Source: Shewanella carassii
Lineage (GTDB): Bacteria > Pseudomonadota > Gammaproteobacteria > Enterobacterales > Shewanellaceae
Assembly (NCBI RefSeq): GCF_002777975.1
Contig: NZ_NGVS01000006.1
Coordinates: forward strand, 186,001 to 250,000
DNA length: 64,000 bases
Direction of reading: 5' to 3'
A program made the translations under genes and the position numbers. Numbering within the stretch: the stretch's first letter is position 1; every line of letters begins with the position of its first letter. Shown here in pieces: positions 52,939 to 61,019 of this stretch. The notes under the pieces are model-generated. The model saw nothing but the letters and a program-made list of their open reading frames with translations, had not been told where the DNA came from and ran no database searches.

Positions 52939-54507
52939 TCAGGCGCTGCAAAGCGCGCTGGTCTTGTAGTGACGGGCCTGCTCGCGACCGATTTTGCAGA
53001 TGTCGGTCAATACGGCTTCGATATCCTCGAGACGGGTGTGAGGGTTGAGCAGGGTAAACTTGAGATATTGGCTGCCGGCCACCTTGGTCGCTGCAATCAT
53101 GGCGCGGCCTTCACGGGCCAGACGGGCGCGGATATGGCGATTGCATTCATCCAGTTCGGCGCTGCCGAGTGCCGGGTCGTTGAAGCGAAACACCAGGGTA
53201 GTCAGCGACGGGCGCTGCGCCGTCTGCAGCTCGGGGAAACGGCTAAAGCTTTCATAAAGCTCGGCTGTGGTGGCAATCAGGGTGTCGAACATCTCGCCTA
53301 TGGCATCCGGCCCGGCGGCTCTCAGGCTCAGCCACAGCTTGAGGGCATCAAACCTGCGGGTGGTTTGCAGGCTCTTATTGACCAGATCCGGCACTCCGGC
53401 CTGGGCCTGGGACTCAGGGTTGAGGTAATCGGCATGGTAGGTGAGGTAACCGAGCACGCCTTTGTCCTTGACCAACAGCGCCGAGCAGCACACGGGCTGG
53501 AAGAAGGACTTATGGAAATCCAGGCTAACAGAGTCGGCCAACTCTATGCCTTCGAGGCGTTGGCGCTGAGTGTGTGACAGCAACAAGGCGCCGCCGTAGG
53601 CCGCATCCACATGCAGATAACAGCCGAACTCGCGGCAAAGGGCAGCTATGGGCGCTATGGGATCTATGGCGCCAAAGTCAGTGGTCCCTGCGGTAGCGAC
53701 CACGGCGATGGGGATCAGTCCTGCCGCTTTGAGCTGCCTGAGTTTGCCCGCCAGCGCCTTGGGATCCATGCGCCGATTGGCATCACAACCGACACTCACA
53801 ACCGCCTCGTGTCCCAACCCTAAAAGTGCGGCCGCCTTTTGAATGCTGAAATGGCTGAATTCAGAGCAGAGAATGCGGTAGCGGCGGGCATTGGCAGCCA
53901 GGCCGGCCAGAACATTGCCTCTGTGACCCGGCTCAAGGCTGCCGGCCAACTCTCTGGCAAGCAGCAGCGCCATCAGGTTGGACTGGGTGCCGCCGGTAGT
54001 GAAGACACCGTCGGCAAATCCTTGATATCCCACGCGCTCGCAGGCCCAGTCGATAACCTTCTGTTCAATCAGAGTCCCGCCGGCGCTCTGATCCCAGGTT
54101 TCCACCGCAGTATTGATGGCAGAACTCAACTGCTCGGCCAACAAGGATGTGAGCATTACAGGGCAGTTGAGGTGGGCCAGATAATCAGGGTGTTGGAAGT
54201 AGATGGCGTGGCTGAGATAGAGCTTGTCCAGTTCGGCCAGAACTTGCTTCATGTCCCCGAGGGGGCGGTCAAGATTGATATCGGAAAATGCGCTTTGCAG
54301 CTCTTCGGGGCGAATGCCACTGCTGGGGCCATCCAGCCGTTCAAGACGGTGTTTCAGGGTATCCATGCCCAGTTGCATCAAGCGGGAGTAGTGGTGTTCG
54401 GGTGCGATACCAAAGAGTTCAGTGTGGGGAGCGAACGGCAGGTGGCCGGCGGCATCATAGCTCGGGTCATTGCTCGCCTGTTCAGGCTCCATGCTGGGGT
54501 GTGTCAC
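52939..54507 (-). CDS. PLP-dependent lysine/ornithine decarboxylase (AvbA/DesA-like)
   Basis: The 522-residue group II decarboxylase has the PLP-lysine motif SLDFHKSFF, HVDAAYGG for the stacking and Asp residues, and TGGTQSNLMALL near the cofactor phosphate site. It would supply cadaverine and/or putrescine for the siderophore. The GTG at 54507 is preferred over ATGs up to 54552 because a perfect AAGGAGG lies five bases before it (54513-54519). It is the first gene of the Fur-controlled operon. Specificity for lysine or ornithine cannot be read by eye. Confidence 0.9.
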   Translation of the reverse strand: MTHPSMEPEQASNDPSYDAAGHLPFAPHTELFGIAPEHHYSRLMQLGMDTLKHRLERLDGPSSGIRPEELQSAFSDINLDRPLGDMKQVLAELDKLYLSHAIYFQHPDYLAHLNCPVMLTSLLAEQLSSAINTAVETWDQSAGGTLIEQKVIDWACERVGYQGFADGVFTTGGTQSNLMALLLARELAGSLEPGHRGNVLAGLAANARRYRILCSEFSHFSIQKAAALLGLGHEAVVSVGCDANRRMDPKALAGKLRQLKAAGLIPIAVVATAGTTDFGAIDPIAPIAALCREFGCYLHVDAAYGGALLLSHTQRQRLEGIELADSVSLDFHKSFFQPVCCSALLVKDKGVLGYLTYHADYLNPESQAQAGVPDLVNKSLQTTRRFDALKLWLSLRAAGPDAIGEMFDTLIATTAELYESFSRFPELQTAQRPSLTTLVFRFNDPALGSAELDECNRHIRARLAREGRAMIAATKVAGSQYLKFTLLNPHTRLEDIEAVLTDICKIGREQARHYKTSALCSA

Positions 54508-54637
54508 TTTTGCCTCCTTTGCGACTGACATGAGGTCAGTCATCAATGACAAGTCACCCAGGGATAAGGAACTACTTCGGCCTTTCCCTGGGCCATTCCT
54601 TTTTTGCTGTCATCCGTTTATCAACGACAGCGGCGAC

Positions 54638-54677
54638 AAATTAGCATGCACTCAAATACAAATGCAAATGATTCTCA
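54638..54677 (-). promoter_or_regulatory. Fur box and promoter of the siderophore operon
   Basis: TGCAAATGATTCTCA (54663-54677) matches 12 of the 14 defined positions of the 7-1-7 Fur consensus. On the minus strand TTGCAT (54667-54662) and TAATTT (54643-54638) are 18 bp apart, so the Fur box covers the -35 element. Iron-replete Fur would block the operon. Confidence 0.8.
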
Positions 54678-54777
54678 ATTGATTTGTGTAAAGATGTAAC
54701 TGGTCTGATTAGAAGCCTGTACCCATAACCACAAATTGGTCAGACAAAGACGGCATTTACAACATTGGGGGGCTGAG

Positions 54778-54822
54778 TTGAGAGTGGCTGATTTGAGAGT
54801 GGTTGAGTTGAGAGCGATTTGC
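54778..54822 (+). repeat. 15-bp tandem repeat, three units
   Basis: Units starting TTGAGAG at 54778, 54793 and 54808 differ by a few bases, and a fourth, more diverged, unit may follow. It lies in the ~475-bp region between the siderophore operon and the TetR gene (54553-55026), which otherwise holds the Fur promoter and no supported gene. Confidence 0.85.
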
Positions 54823-55026
54823 TCAAGAGTGATGGAATTCCCATTGGCTCCGTCGGCGGAGAAGTAAAGGACGGGAGTCGAATACGGTGGAGCAAGCTTG
54901 CTCAAATGCCTCTGAACGGGGCCGACTAAATTCCCCAACATAGGCACGAATGGAGAATTAACTCACTGCCATATAAGCACTAAACTGAGTATATTCATCA
55001 CAAGAGGAATTTTTGAGGAGCAGGGG

Positions 55027-55836
55027 ATGAAAGCCACAGCCGGTCGTCCTAAAGGCCATTCAGGGGCCAGGGATGCTTTGATAGAAGCCGCGCGCAGTTG
55101 CTTTACCGTGAAGGGGTATGAGCGGGTTTCCACCCGAGAGCTGGCGCGCAAGGCGGGAGTGGATGCGGCGATGATCCGTTATTACTTCGGCTCCAAGGCA
55201 GGCCTGTTTGAGGCCATGGTCAGAGACACCATCGCTCCAGTGCTGGAAGCCTTCAAACATTACAATGCCGCGCAAAGTCATCAATCTGCCAGTGAGGGCT
55301 CTGCAAACAGCCCTGAGCCCAGCAATAGCCGCCTTGAGCTTGGTAACAATAGCCCTGAGCCGAGCAACAAAGGTTCTGAGCGGAGCAAGATGAGTCTTGA
55401 TCCGAGCAAGAAAAGGCCCGAGCCAGGTTTTGGCGGGCCATTTGAGCTGATGCAGGTCTATTACCGCGCCATGGCTGCCAACCCGGCCTTGCCCGGGCTT
55501 ATCATCCAGGTATTGAATCACAGAGAAGGCAGTGAAGCCTTCGATGCCCTTGCCAGCGTGTTCAGTGATATGCTCAGCCGCTCGAGGCTGTGGATCCGCC
55601 AGCTTGGGCAACATCAAGGCCTTAATCCCAACCTGGACCCTACCTTGGCGCGGCTGAGTTTTGTCAGCCTGATGGTGTTTCCGCTGATCGCCCCGGCCCA
55701 TCTGATGCGGGACTTCGGCGTCGAATTGAACGAAACCTGGCTCAAACAGCTGGCAGAGCACAATGCCAAAGTCCTGCATCAAGGCTTATTGCGCCAGGAT
55801 ATTGCCGCCAACCCGGGCAGTGAGGAACCCCAATGA
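55027..55836 (+). CDS. TetR-family regulator (CecR-like) with a repeat-expanded linker
   Basis: The 269-residue protein has a clear N-terminal TetR DNA-binding domain (ALIEAARSCFTVKGYERVSTRELARKAGVDAAMIRYYFGSKAGLF) and a C-terminal ligand domain. Between them, about residues 94-135, is a low-complexity insert made of 21-bp (7-residue) tandem units at 55306-55431, with SPEPSN-like cores. It starts the efflux operon and overlaps the adaptor gene by 4 bp. By analogy with CecR-YbhGFSR it probably represses its own operon. TTGAGGAGCAGGGG precedes the ATG. Confidence 0.87.
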   Translation: MKATAGRPKGHSGARDALIEAARSCFTVKGYERVSTRELARKAGVDAAMIRYYFGSKAGLFEAMVRDTIAPVLEAFKHYNAAQSHQSASEGSANSPEPSNSRLELGNNSPEPSNKGSERSKMSLDPSKKRPEPGFGGPFELMQVYYRAMAANPALPGLIIQVLNHREGSEAFDALASVFSDMLSRSRLWIRQLGQHQGLNPNLDPTLARLSFVSLMVFPLIAPAHLMRDFGVELNETWLKQLAEHNAKVLHQGLLRQDIAANPGSEEPQ

Positions 55837-56777
55837 ACAAGATATCCCTGATACTGACAGCGACACTATTGCTGTTGCAAGCTTGTGGCGACAGCGGCGA
55901 AAGCCGCGCCATGGGCACTCTGGAGCGGGATCGTATCCAGCTTTCAGCCCCCGTTGCCGAGCAGATAGCCGATATCCATGTGGCCGAGGGTGACAAGGTC
56001 GAGGCGGGGCAGTTGTTGCTGCAATTGGACAGCCGCAGCGCGGCAGCCAGAGTGGCACAGCGCCGCGCCGAATTGGCTGAGGCCGGCGCCAGGCTTGATG
56101 AGCTGCAACAAGGTGCCAGGGTAGAAGAGCTGCGGGCGGCCAGAGCCGCCATAGAGGCGGCAACGGCAGCCGCGACCGAAGCCAGACTCAGATATCAGCG
56201 CACCCGCGAGCTGTTTATCGCCAAAGTGGTGGGGCAGGCGGAGCTGGATGCGGCCATCGCCGAGCGGGATCACACCAAAGCCTTGGTCGAGCAGGCCAAT
56301 GAACACTGGCTGCAACTGGAAAACGGTACCCGCAGCGAACAACTGGCCCAGGCCGAAGCCAGAGTGGCAGCCGTAGCGGCGGCGCTCAAGGCCGAGGAGA
56401 AAGCCTTGGACGACCTCAGTCTCAGGGCGCCGCTGGCATCAGAGGTGGACATATTGCCCTGGAAGAGGGGCGATCGAGTGGCTCAGGGCACTCAACTTGT
56501 CGCGCTTTTGGCACTGGATAAACCCTATGCCAGAGTCTATCTGCCGCAAACGGCCATCAGTAAGCTTTCCCGCGGCGACAAGCTGGAGGTCTGGGTCGAT
56601 GGGGTGGCGCAGCCGCTCAAAGGCACAGTCAGAAATATCCGTTCCCAACCAGCCTTTACCCCGTTTTATGCCCTCAATGAGCGCGATCGTGCCAGATTGA
56701 TGTATCTGACAGATATCGATGTCGAGGGCGCCGAGTCTCTGCCCTCAGGGCTGGCGCTGGAGGTACGACTGCCATGA
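55833..56777 (+). CDS. HlyD-family efflux adaptor (YbhG-like), lipoprotein-like N terminus
   Basis: The 314-residue protein starts with a hydrophobic segment ending LLLQAC, a possible lipobox, then a lipoyl half EGDKVEAGQLLLQLDSRSA. A coiled coil spans about 70-185, and the second half (LRAPLASEVDILPWKRGDRVAQGTQL) is followed by a barrel domain. Its layout is that of E. coli YbhG. It overlaps the regulator and ATPase genes by 4 bp each. Confidence 0.86.
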   Translation: MNKISLILTATLLLLQACGDSGESRAMGTLERDRIQLSAPVAEQIADIHVAEGDKVEAGQLLLQLDSRSAAARVAQRRAELAEAGARLDELQQGARVEELRAARAAIEAATAAATEARLRYQRTRELFIAKVVGQAELDAAIAERDHTKALVEQANEHWLQLENGTRSEQLAQAEARVAAVAAALKAEEKALDDLSLRAPLASEVDILPWKRGDRVAQGTQLVALLALDKPYARVYLPQTAISKLSRGDKLEVWVDGVAQPLKGTVRNIRSQPAFTPFYALNERDRARLMYLTDIDVEGAESLPSGLALEVRLP

Positions 56778-57769
56778 CTCAATCAGCTGATGCCGGTGCT
56801 TCTTCGGCCATTCAAGCTACCTTGTCCATTGATTCTTCCAAGGCCATTGAAGCTCCCCTGGCCATTGAAGCTCACGGACTGACCCGGCGCTTTGGTGAGT
56901 TGACCGCGGTGGATAATCTCAGTCTTGCCATCCCCCGTGGCAGTATTTACGGCTTTCTCGGCCCCAACGGTTGCGGCAAGTCCACTGCGATCCGGCTGCT
57001 TACCGGCCTGTTGTTGCCGGATGCCGGTGAGGTAACCGTATTGGGAGAGCCGCTTGCCGGTAACGAAGAGGCGCTCAAGCAACGTATAGGTTATATGACC
57101 CAGAAGTTCTCTCTCTACGATAATCTGTCTGTGCTGGAGAACCTTAGATTTGTCGCCAGTATTTATGGCCTGTTCGGCCGCCGCGGCAAGGCGCGCATTG
57201 AAGAGCTGCTGCATCTGTATAGCCTGGAGGGCAGGGAGTCTCAGTTGGCCGGCTCCATGAGTGGTGGTCAGAAGCAGCGTCTGGCACTAGCCTGCGCCAC
57301 ACTGCACTCCCCCGAGCTGTTGTTTCTCGATGAACCCACCTCGGCGGTCGATCCGGAAAACCGCCGCGAGTTTTGGGAGCGGTTGTTCGATCTCTGCGCC
57401 GCCGGAACCACTATTTTGGTGTCAACCCACTACATGGACGAGGCGGAGCGCTGCCATGCATTGGCAATCCTTGAGCGCGGCGCCAAGCGGGCCGATGGCT
57501 CCCCGGCCGAATTGATGCAGCAGATGGACGCCAGCGTGGTGGAAGTGAGCGGTGAGCAGCTAAGGGCGCTCAAACAGCAGTTGGTGGCCTTGCCTGAGGT
57601 TGTTTCTGCCGCTCAGGTAGGCACCCGGCTCAGGGTGTTGGTGCGGCGTGATGACACAGATCCCATCGCCTTTCTCAGCCCCTATTGCGATGGGCACAAG
57701 CTCGCCATGGCGCGCCCCAGTCTCGAAGATGTGTTTGTATCCTGCACCGGAGGTCGACATGTGGGCTAG
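56774..57769 (+). CDS. ABC-2 type multidrug exporter ATPase (YbhF-like, single NBD)
   Basis: The 331-residue protein has Walker A GPNGCGKST, signature MSGGQKQR, Walker B LLFLDEPTSAVD and switch His in STHYMDEAERC, plus a C-terminal regulatory segment ending LEDVFVSCTGG. The first ~30 residues are extra and consist of four 18-bp tandem units (56806-56877) coding AIEAPL-like hexapeptides. E. coli YbhF has two NBDs; this one has one. It overlaps the permease gene by 11 bp. Confidence 0.9.
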   Translation: MTQSADAGASSAIQATLSIDSSKAIEAPLAIEAHGLTRRFGELTAVDNLSLAIPRGSIYGFLGPNGCGKSTAIRLLTGLLLPDAGEVTVLGEPLAGNEEALKQRIGYMTQKFSLYDNLSVLENLRFVASIYGLFGRRGKARIEELLHLYSLEGRESQLAGSMSGGQKQRLALACATLHSPELLFLDEPTSAVDPENRREFWERLFDLCAAGTTILVSTHYMDEAERCHALAILERGAKRADGSPAELMQQMDASVVEVSGEQLRALKQQLVALPEVVSAAQVGTRLRVLVRRDDTDPIAFLSPYCDGHKLAMARPSLEDVFVSCTGGRHVG

Positions 57770-58889
57770 GATATTGGCGATCATGCTCAAGGAGCTCAGG
57801 CAGCTGTCGCGGGATAGGATGACCTTCGGCATGATAGTGATGATCCCCCTGGTGCAGCTGTTGCTGTTTGGCTACGCCATCAATACCGATGCCAGGCATC
57901 TGCCCGCCGGCTTGGTGGATATGTCCCCCAGCAGCTACAGCCGGGCCTTGGTGCAGTCGGTGAAGGCCACCCAGGTGGTGGACTTCAAGGCAAAATACGC
58001 CTCTATCGAACAGGCCGAGGCGGCCATCACCTCGGGGGAAGTGCGCGCCGTGCTCTATTTGCCGGCGGATCTCAATGCCCGTCTGGTGACTCATCCAGCC
58101 TTCGACCGTCGTCAAAGCGACAGCCAGCTTACCCGGCCCGTGGCCCAGTGGCTGGTGGATGGCTCGGATACGGTTATCGCCGCTGCGATCCGTAGCCTGA
58201 GAAGCATGCCGCTGGATGAAGTGGCCGGTTTCAGCAGCCAAAACCGGGTGCCAAGTTTTGAGGTGGTGCAGTATTTCAACCCGGAGCAGCGCACTGTGGT
58301 TAACATAGTGCCCGGCTTGCTGGCGGTGATTTTGACCATGACAATGATCATGTTCACCTCTGCCGCCATTGTCAGGGAAAGAGAGCAGGGCAATATGGAG
58401 TTTCTGATCACCACCCCGGTCAAACCCATGGAGCTGATGGTGGGGAAAATCATCCCCTATGTGCTGGTGGGGCTTATTCAGGTGAGTATTATCCTCAGCG
58501 TGGGTCACTTCCTGTTCGGTGTGCCTGTGCGCGGCGGTCTGGACAGCTTGTTGCTGGCCTCTTTGCTGTTTATCTTTGCCAGCCTCAGCCTGGGCCTGGT
58601 GATCAGCACTATTGCCAAGACCCAATTGCAGGCGATGCAGCTGACGGTATTTATCCTGCTGCCCTCTATTTTGTTGTCAGGCTTTATGTTTCCTTACGAA
58701 GCTATGCCAATTGCGGCGCAGTGGATTGCCGAAGCGCTGCCGGCGACCCACTTTATGCGTATGGTGCGCGCCATAGTCCTGCGTGAGGCCGATATCCTGA
58801 TGTTGGCTAAAGATGCCTTTTGGCTGGGGGCGTTCACCCTGGGAGGCGTGTTGCTCGCTTCATTGAGGTTCCGTAAGCGTTTGGGATGA
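57759..58889 (+). CDS. ABC-2 type permease (YbhS/YbhR-like)
   Basis: The 376-residue permease has one N-terminal helix, a large periplasmic domain (about 45-170) and five C-terminal helices. It contains the ABC-2 signature VREREQGNMEFLITTPVKPMELMVGKIIPY. ACCGGAGGTCGAC precedes the ATG at 57759; the longer open frame from 57648 is inside the ATPase gene. E. coli has two permeases (YbhS, YbhR); only one is present, so it probably acts as a homodimer. Confidence 0.9.
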   Translation: MWARILAIMLKELRQLSRDRMTFGMIVMIPLVQLLLFGYAINTDARHLPAGLVDMSPSSYSRALVQSVKATQVVDFKAKYASIEQAEAAITSGEVRAVLYLPADLNARLVTHPAFDRRQSDSQLTRPVAQWLVDGSDTVIAAAIRSLRSMPLDEVAGFSSQNRVPSFEVVQYFNPEQRTVVNIVPGLLAVILTMTMIMFTSAAIVREREQGNMEFLITTPVKPMELMVGKIIPYVLVGLIQVSIILSVGHFLFGVPVRGGLDSLLLASLLFIFASLSLGLVISTIAKTQLQAMQLTVFILLPSILLSGFMFPYEAMPIAAQWIAEALPATHFMRMVRAIVLREADILMLAKDAFWLGAFTLGGVLLASLRFRKRLG

Positions 58890-58899
58890 GCGCTGTGGT

Positions 58900-59301
58900 T
58901 CAGCGCTCTTCATCTCTGAGGGTCAGCACTTCATAGCCGGTATCTGTCACCAGTATGGTGTGCTCCCACTGGGCCGAGAGTTTTTTATCCCGGGTCACTA
59001 CTGTCCAGCCATCTTTCTTGGTCTTTATTTTGGCGCCGCCCTGGTTGATCATCGGCTCTATGGTAAAACACATACCGGCTCGCAGTTCCAGGCGTTTGGC
59101 CAAAGGCGATGCCTGTGGCATCAGGTACATCTTGCTGGAGTCGGCAATAAAACCATCTTTTTCGAGGGTAATATCCAGATTGACAATATCGCTGGCCTTC
59201 AGCAACTGCTGCTCCGACTGAACCCCGTGACACACGACTTCATTGACCGAGCTGTTGAGCACATAGGCATAGCCGTATTGCCCTTGCTGGCCGGGCGCGC
59301 C
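58900..59301 (-). pseudogene. Decayed methionine aminopeptidase (map) remnant
   Basis: The frame shows type I MetAP sequence: [18 protein letters not shown], then [20 protein letters not shown] with both Asp metal ligands, then [13 protein letters not shown] and [16 protein letters not shown]. The N-terminal third is missing and an in-frame TAA lies at 59304-59302. The segment that should follow SSKMY is also deleted: SPLAKRLEL runs straight into [10 protein letters not shown], so about 65-70 residues with the GHGIG catalytic His are gone. Two separate lesions make an active enzyme very unlikely. Confidence 0.85.
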
Positions 59302-59485
59302 TTAAGGAAAGGGCTTAAGGCTTTCTTTAGACAAGCATAAGCAGCCTTGGCTCTCTTTGGGAGGGGGAAGCTGATGGGCGGGACAATGTTAACAAGCCTG
59401 CTTGGGGAAGCAGGCTTGAGATGGAGGGGGAAGGTGAAGCTAGAGAACCGTTTGCTGCTCGCCTTCAGTTGGGCTGAAAGCGAGA

Positions 59486-59561
59486 GTTGGTTTTTAACAG
59501 CCCTGATTTTTAACCGCCCTGATATTTAACCGCTTTGGTTTATAACGGCTTTGGTCTTAAC
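59486..59561 (+). repeat. 16-bp degenerate tandem repeat at the 3' end of sseA
   Basis: About five units resembling GCCCTGATTTTTAACC begin near 59486, 59500, 59516, 59532 and 59548. The last reaches the sseA stop codon. The rest of 59302-59485 shows no gene. Confidence 0.8.
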
Positions 59562-60408
59562 TTGTTGCCAGCGGCAGATGGGCCTTGCTGCCCCAGTCGG
59601 CCCAGGAGCCATCGTAGAGTATCAGGGCATCGAGGCGTACCTGATAGGCCGCTAGGATTAAAATACAGGCGGTGATCCCTGAGCCGCAACTGAAGATCAA
59701 AGGCTTGCCGCTGCGTCTGGCGTCCATGGCCCCCAGACGCAAGAAAATCTGCTCCAGTGCCGGCTGAGGTTTCAGGCTGTCGCCCTCCAGCACTTCGGCA
59801 AACGGCAGATTCACGGCGCCGGGAATATGGCCGCCGCGCACGCCTTCTCTGGGTTCGGGACTCTGGCCGAGAAAGCGTGAACTGGCCCTGGCATCCAGTA
59901 TCATGGCCTGCTTGCCTGCCAAGGTATCCAATACCTGGGGGGCGTTACAGACCTTTTCCGCTTGATATTGCCCACAGGCGTTACCGAGCGGAAACTCGGT
60001 CGCTGGCTTGTCGGCACAGGGGCGTTGCTCTTTGAGCCATTTGGGCAGACCGCCATCGAGAACAAACACCTGCTCAAAGCCCATGACCTTGAAACACCAC
60101 CAGCCCCGGGGCGATGAGTAGATACCCTGGTTGTCATAGATGACGACAGTACTGTCCTGGTCGATGCCGAGCCGCTGCACCAGCTCGGTAAATTGGGCCA
60201 GACTCGGCAGGGCGTGTAACTCGCTGGACTGCAGATCTGTGCACTCCCGCTCCAGATCCAGCCGCCGAGCACCGGCAATAAAGCAGGGCTCATCGTAGAC
60301 TATCGGCTCGCGGCCTATCACCTTGTCCATGCTGGCATCCAAAATGACCAACTTGGGATCAGAAAGATGAGCGGCCAACCACTCGCTGCTTACCAGTGCA
60401 GATTGCAT
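59557..60408 (-). CDS. sseA: 3-mercaptopyruvate sulfurtransferase (rhodanese family)
   Basis: The 283-residue protein has two rhodanese domains. The active-site loop in the second is CGSGITA with Cys241, the 3-mercaptopyruvate type rather than the CRxGx[RT] thiosulfate type. WGSKAHLPLA at the C terminus and IPGAVNLPF are also family features. It transfers sulfur from 3-mercaptopyruvate to thiol or cyanide acceptors and yields pyruvate. GGAGTCGAG precedes the ATG at 60408. Confidence 0.93.
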   Translation of the reverse strand: MQSALVSSEWLAAHLSDPKLVILDASMDKVIGREPIVYDEPCFIAGARRLDLERECTDLQSSELHALPSLAQFTELVQRLGIDQDSTVVIYDNQGIYSSPRGWWCFKVMGFEQVFVLDGGLPKWLKEQRPCADKPATEFPLGNACGQYQAEKVCNAPQVLDTLAGKQAMILDARASSRFLGQSPEPREGVRGGHIPGAVNLPFAEVLEGDSLKPQPALEQIFLRLGAMDARRSGKPLIFSCGSGITACILILAAYQVRLDALILYDGSWADWGSKAHLPLATS

Positions 60409-60557
60409 CTCGACTCCTTAAAGCTCGGTAACGGCACCAAGCAATGAAACTTGGCCCAAATTACTGGAGCGCTACGGATTTCTCAAGCGGTTACTTTATC
60501 AATGGCTAGGTATCTGATGGTTTTATCGCCGTTATGCCGGCATAGACGGTTATGGAT

Positions 60558-61016
60558 TCAGTCTCTGAACTCTTCGTCATAGGCCAGGCCGCTGACATCG
60601 GCCAGTTCTTTACCCAGCTCCTGCATGGCGGCCTTGCCCTTACGTCTCAGCAACGTCACTCTCTGACCATCCTTGAGCATCAAGATCAAGTCCCAGTATC
60701 TGGGCTCGCCGAAGTGAGGGCAGAGGCAAAATCCGCTGATTTCGGCCAGTGGCACCTTGAGTTGCCCTATGGGGTAGATACTGCGAATGCTGTGCTCCAG
60801 CACACAGGTATTTTTGTCTATCAAGATTTTATGGCGACAGAACAACGCGTGCCAGCCGAGTGTTGCCCCCATGGCCCAACCGAGCAGCAATTCAGGGTTA
60901 AGCCCGAAATACACCTGTGCCAGAGTCAGCGCCGCCAGCGGCAGGCCGATTAACCAGGTCCAGCGGCCAAACACCAACTCGGCCCTTTGTGAGGAGTACT
61001 TGTTCCAGTGCGCCAT
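60558..61016 (-). CDS. Small membrane protein with a PH-like domain
   Basis: The 152-residue protein has two adjacent hydrophobic segments at about residues 20-55. They are followed by a beta-rich domain (KILIDKNTCVLEHSIRSIYPIGQLKVPLAEISGFCL) like the bacterial membrane-linked PH domain. Function is unknown. It starts 3 bp after the end of a similar upstream gene, so the pair is probably a duplicated two-gene operon. Confidence 0.65.
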   Translation of the reverse strand: MAHWNKYSSQRAELVFGRWTWLIGLPLAALTLAQVYFGLNPELLLGWAMGATLGWHALFCRHKILIDKNTCVLEHSIRSIYPIGQLKVPLAEISGFCLCPHFGEPRYWDLILMLKDGQRVTLLRRKGKAAMQELGKELADVSGLAYDEEFRD

Positions 61017-61019
61017 GGC

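Noticed and set aside
54778..54822. Short repeat array considered as a CRISPR remnant
   Set aside because: Units are 15 bp and directly adjacent with no spacers, and no cas gene is in the window.
54675..54947. A 90-codon minus-strand frame upstream of the siderophore operon
   Set aside because: It runs through the 15-bp repeat array and reaches the Fur-box region, has no ribosome site and reads as low-complexity sequence.
59290..59301. GGCGCGCC next to the map remnant considered as a cloning scar
   Set aside because: The 8-mer is in frame with genuine MetAP sequence (GAPGQQGQ), so it is simply part of the old gene.
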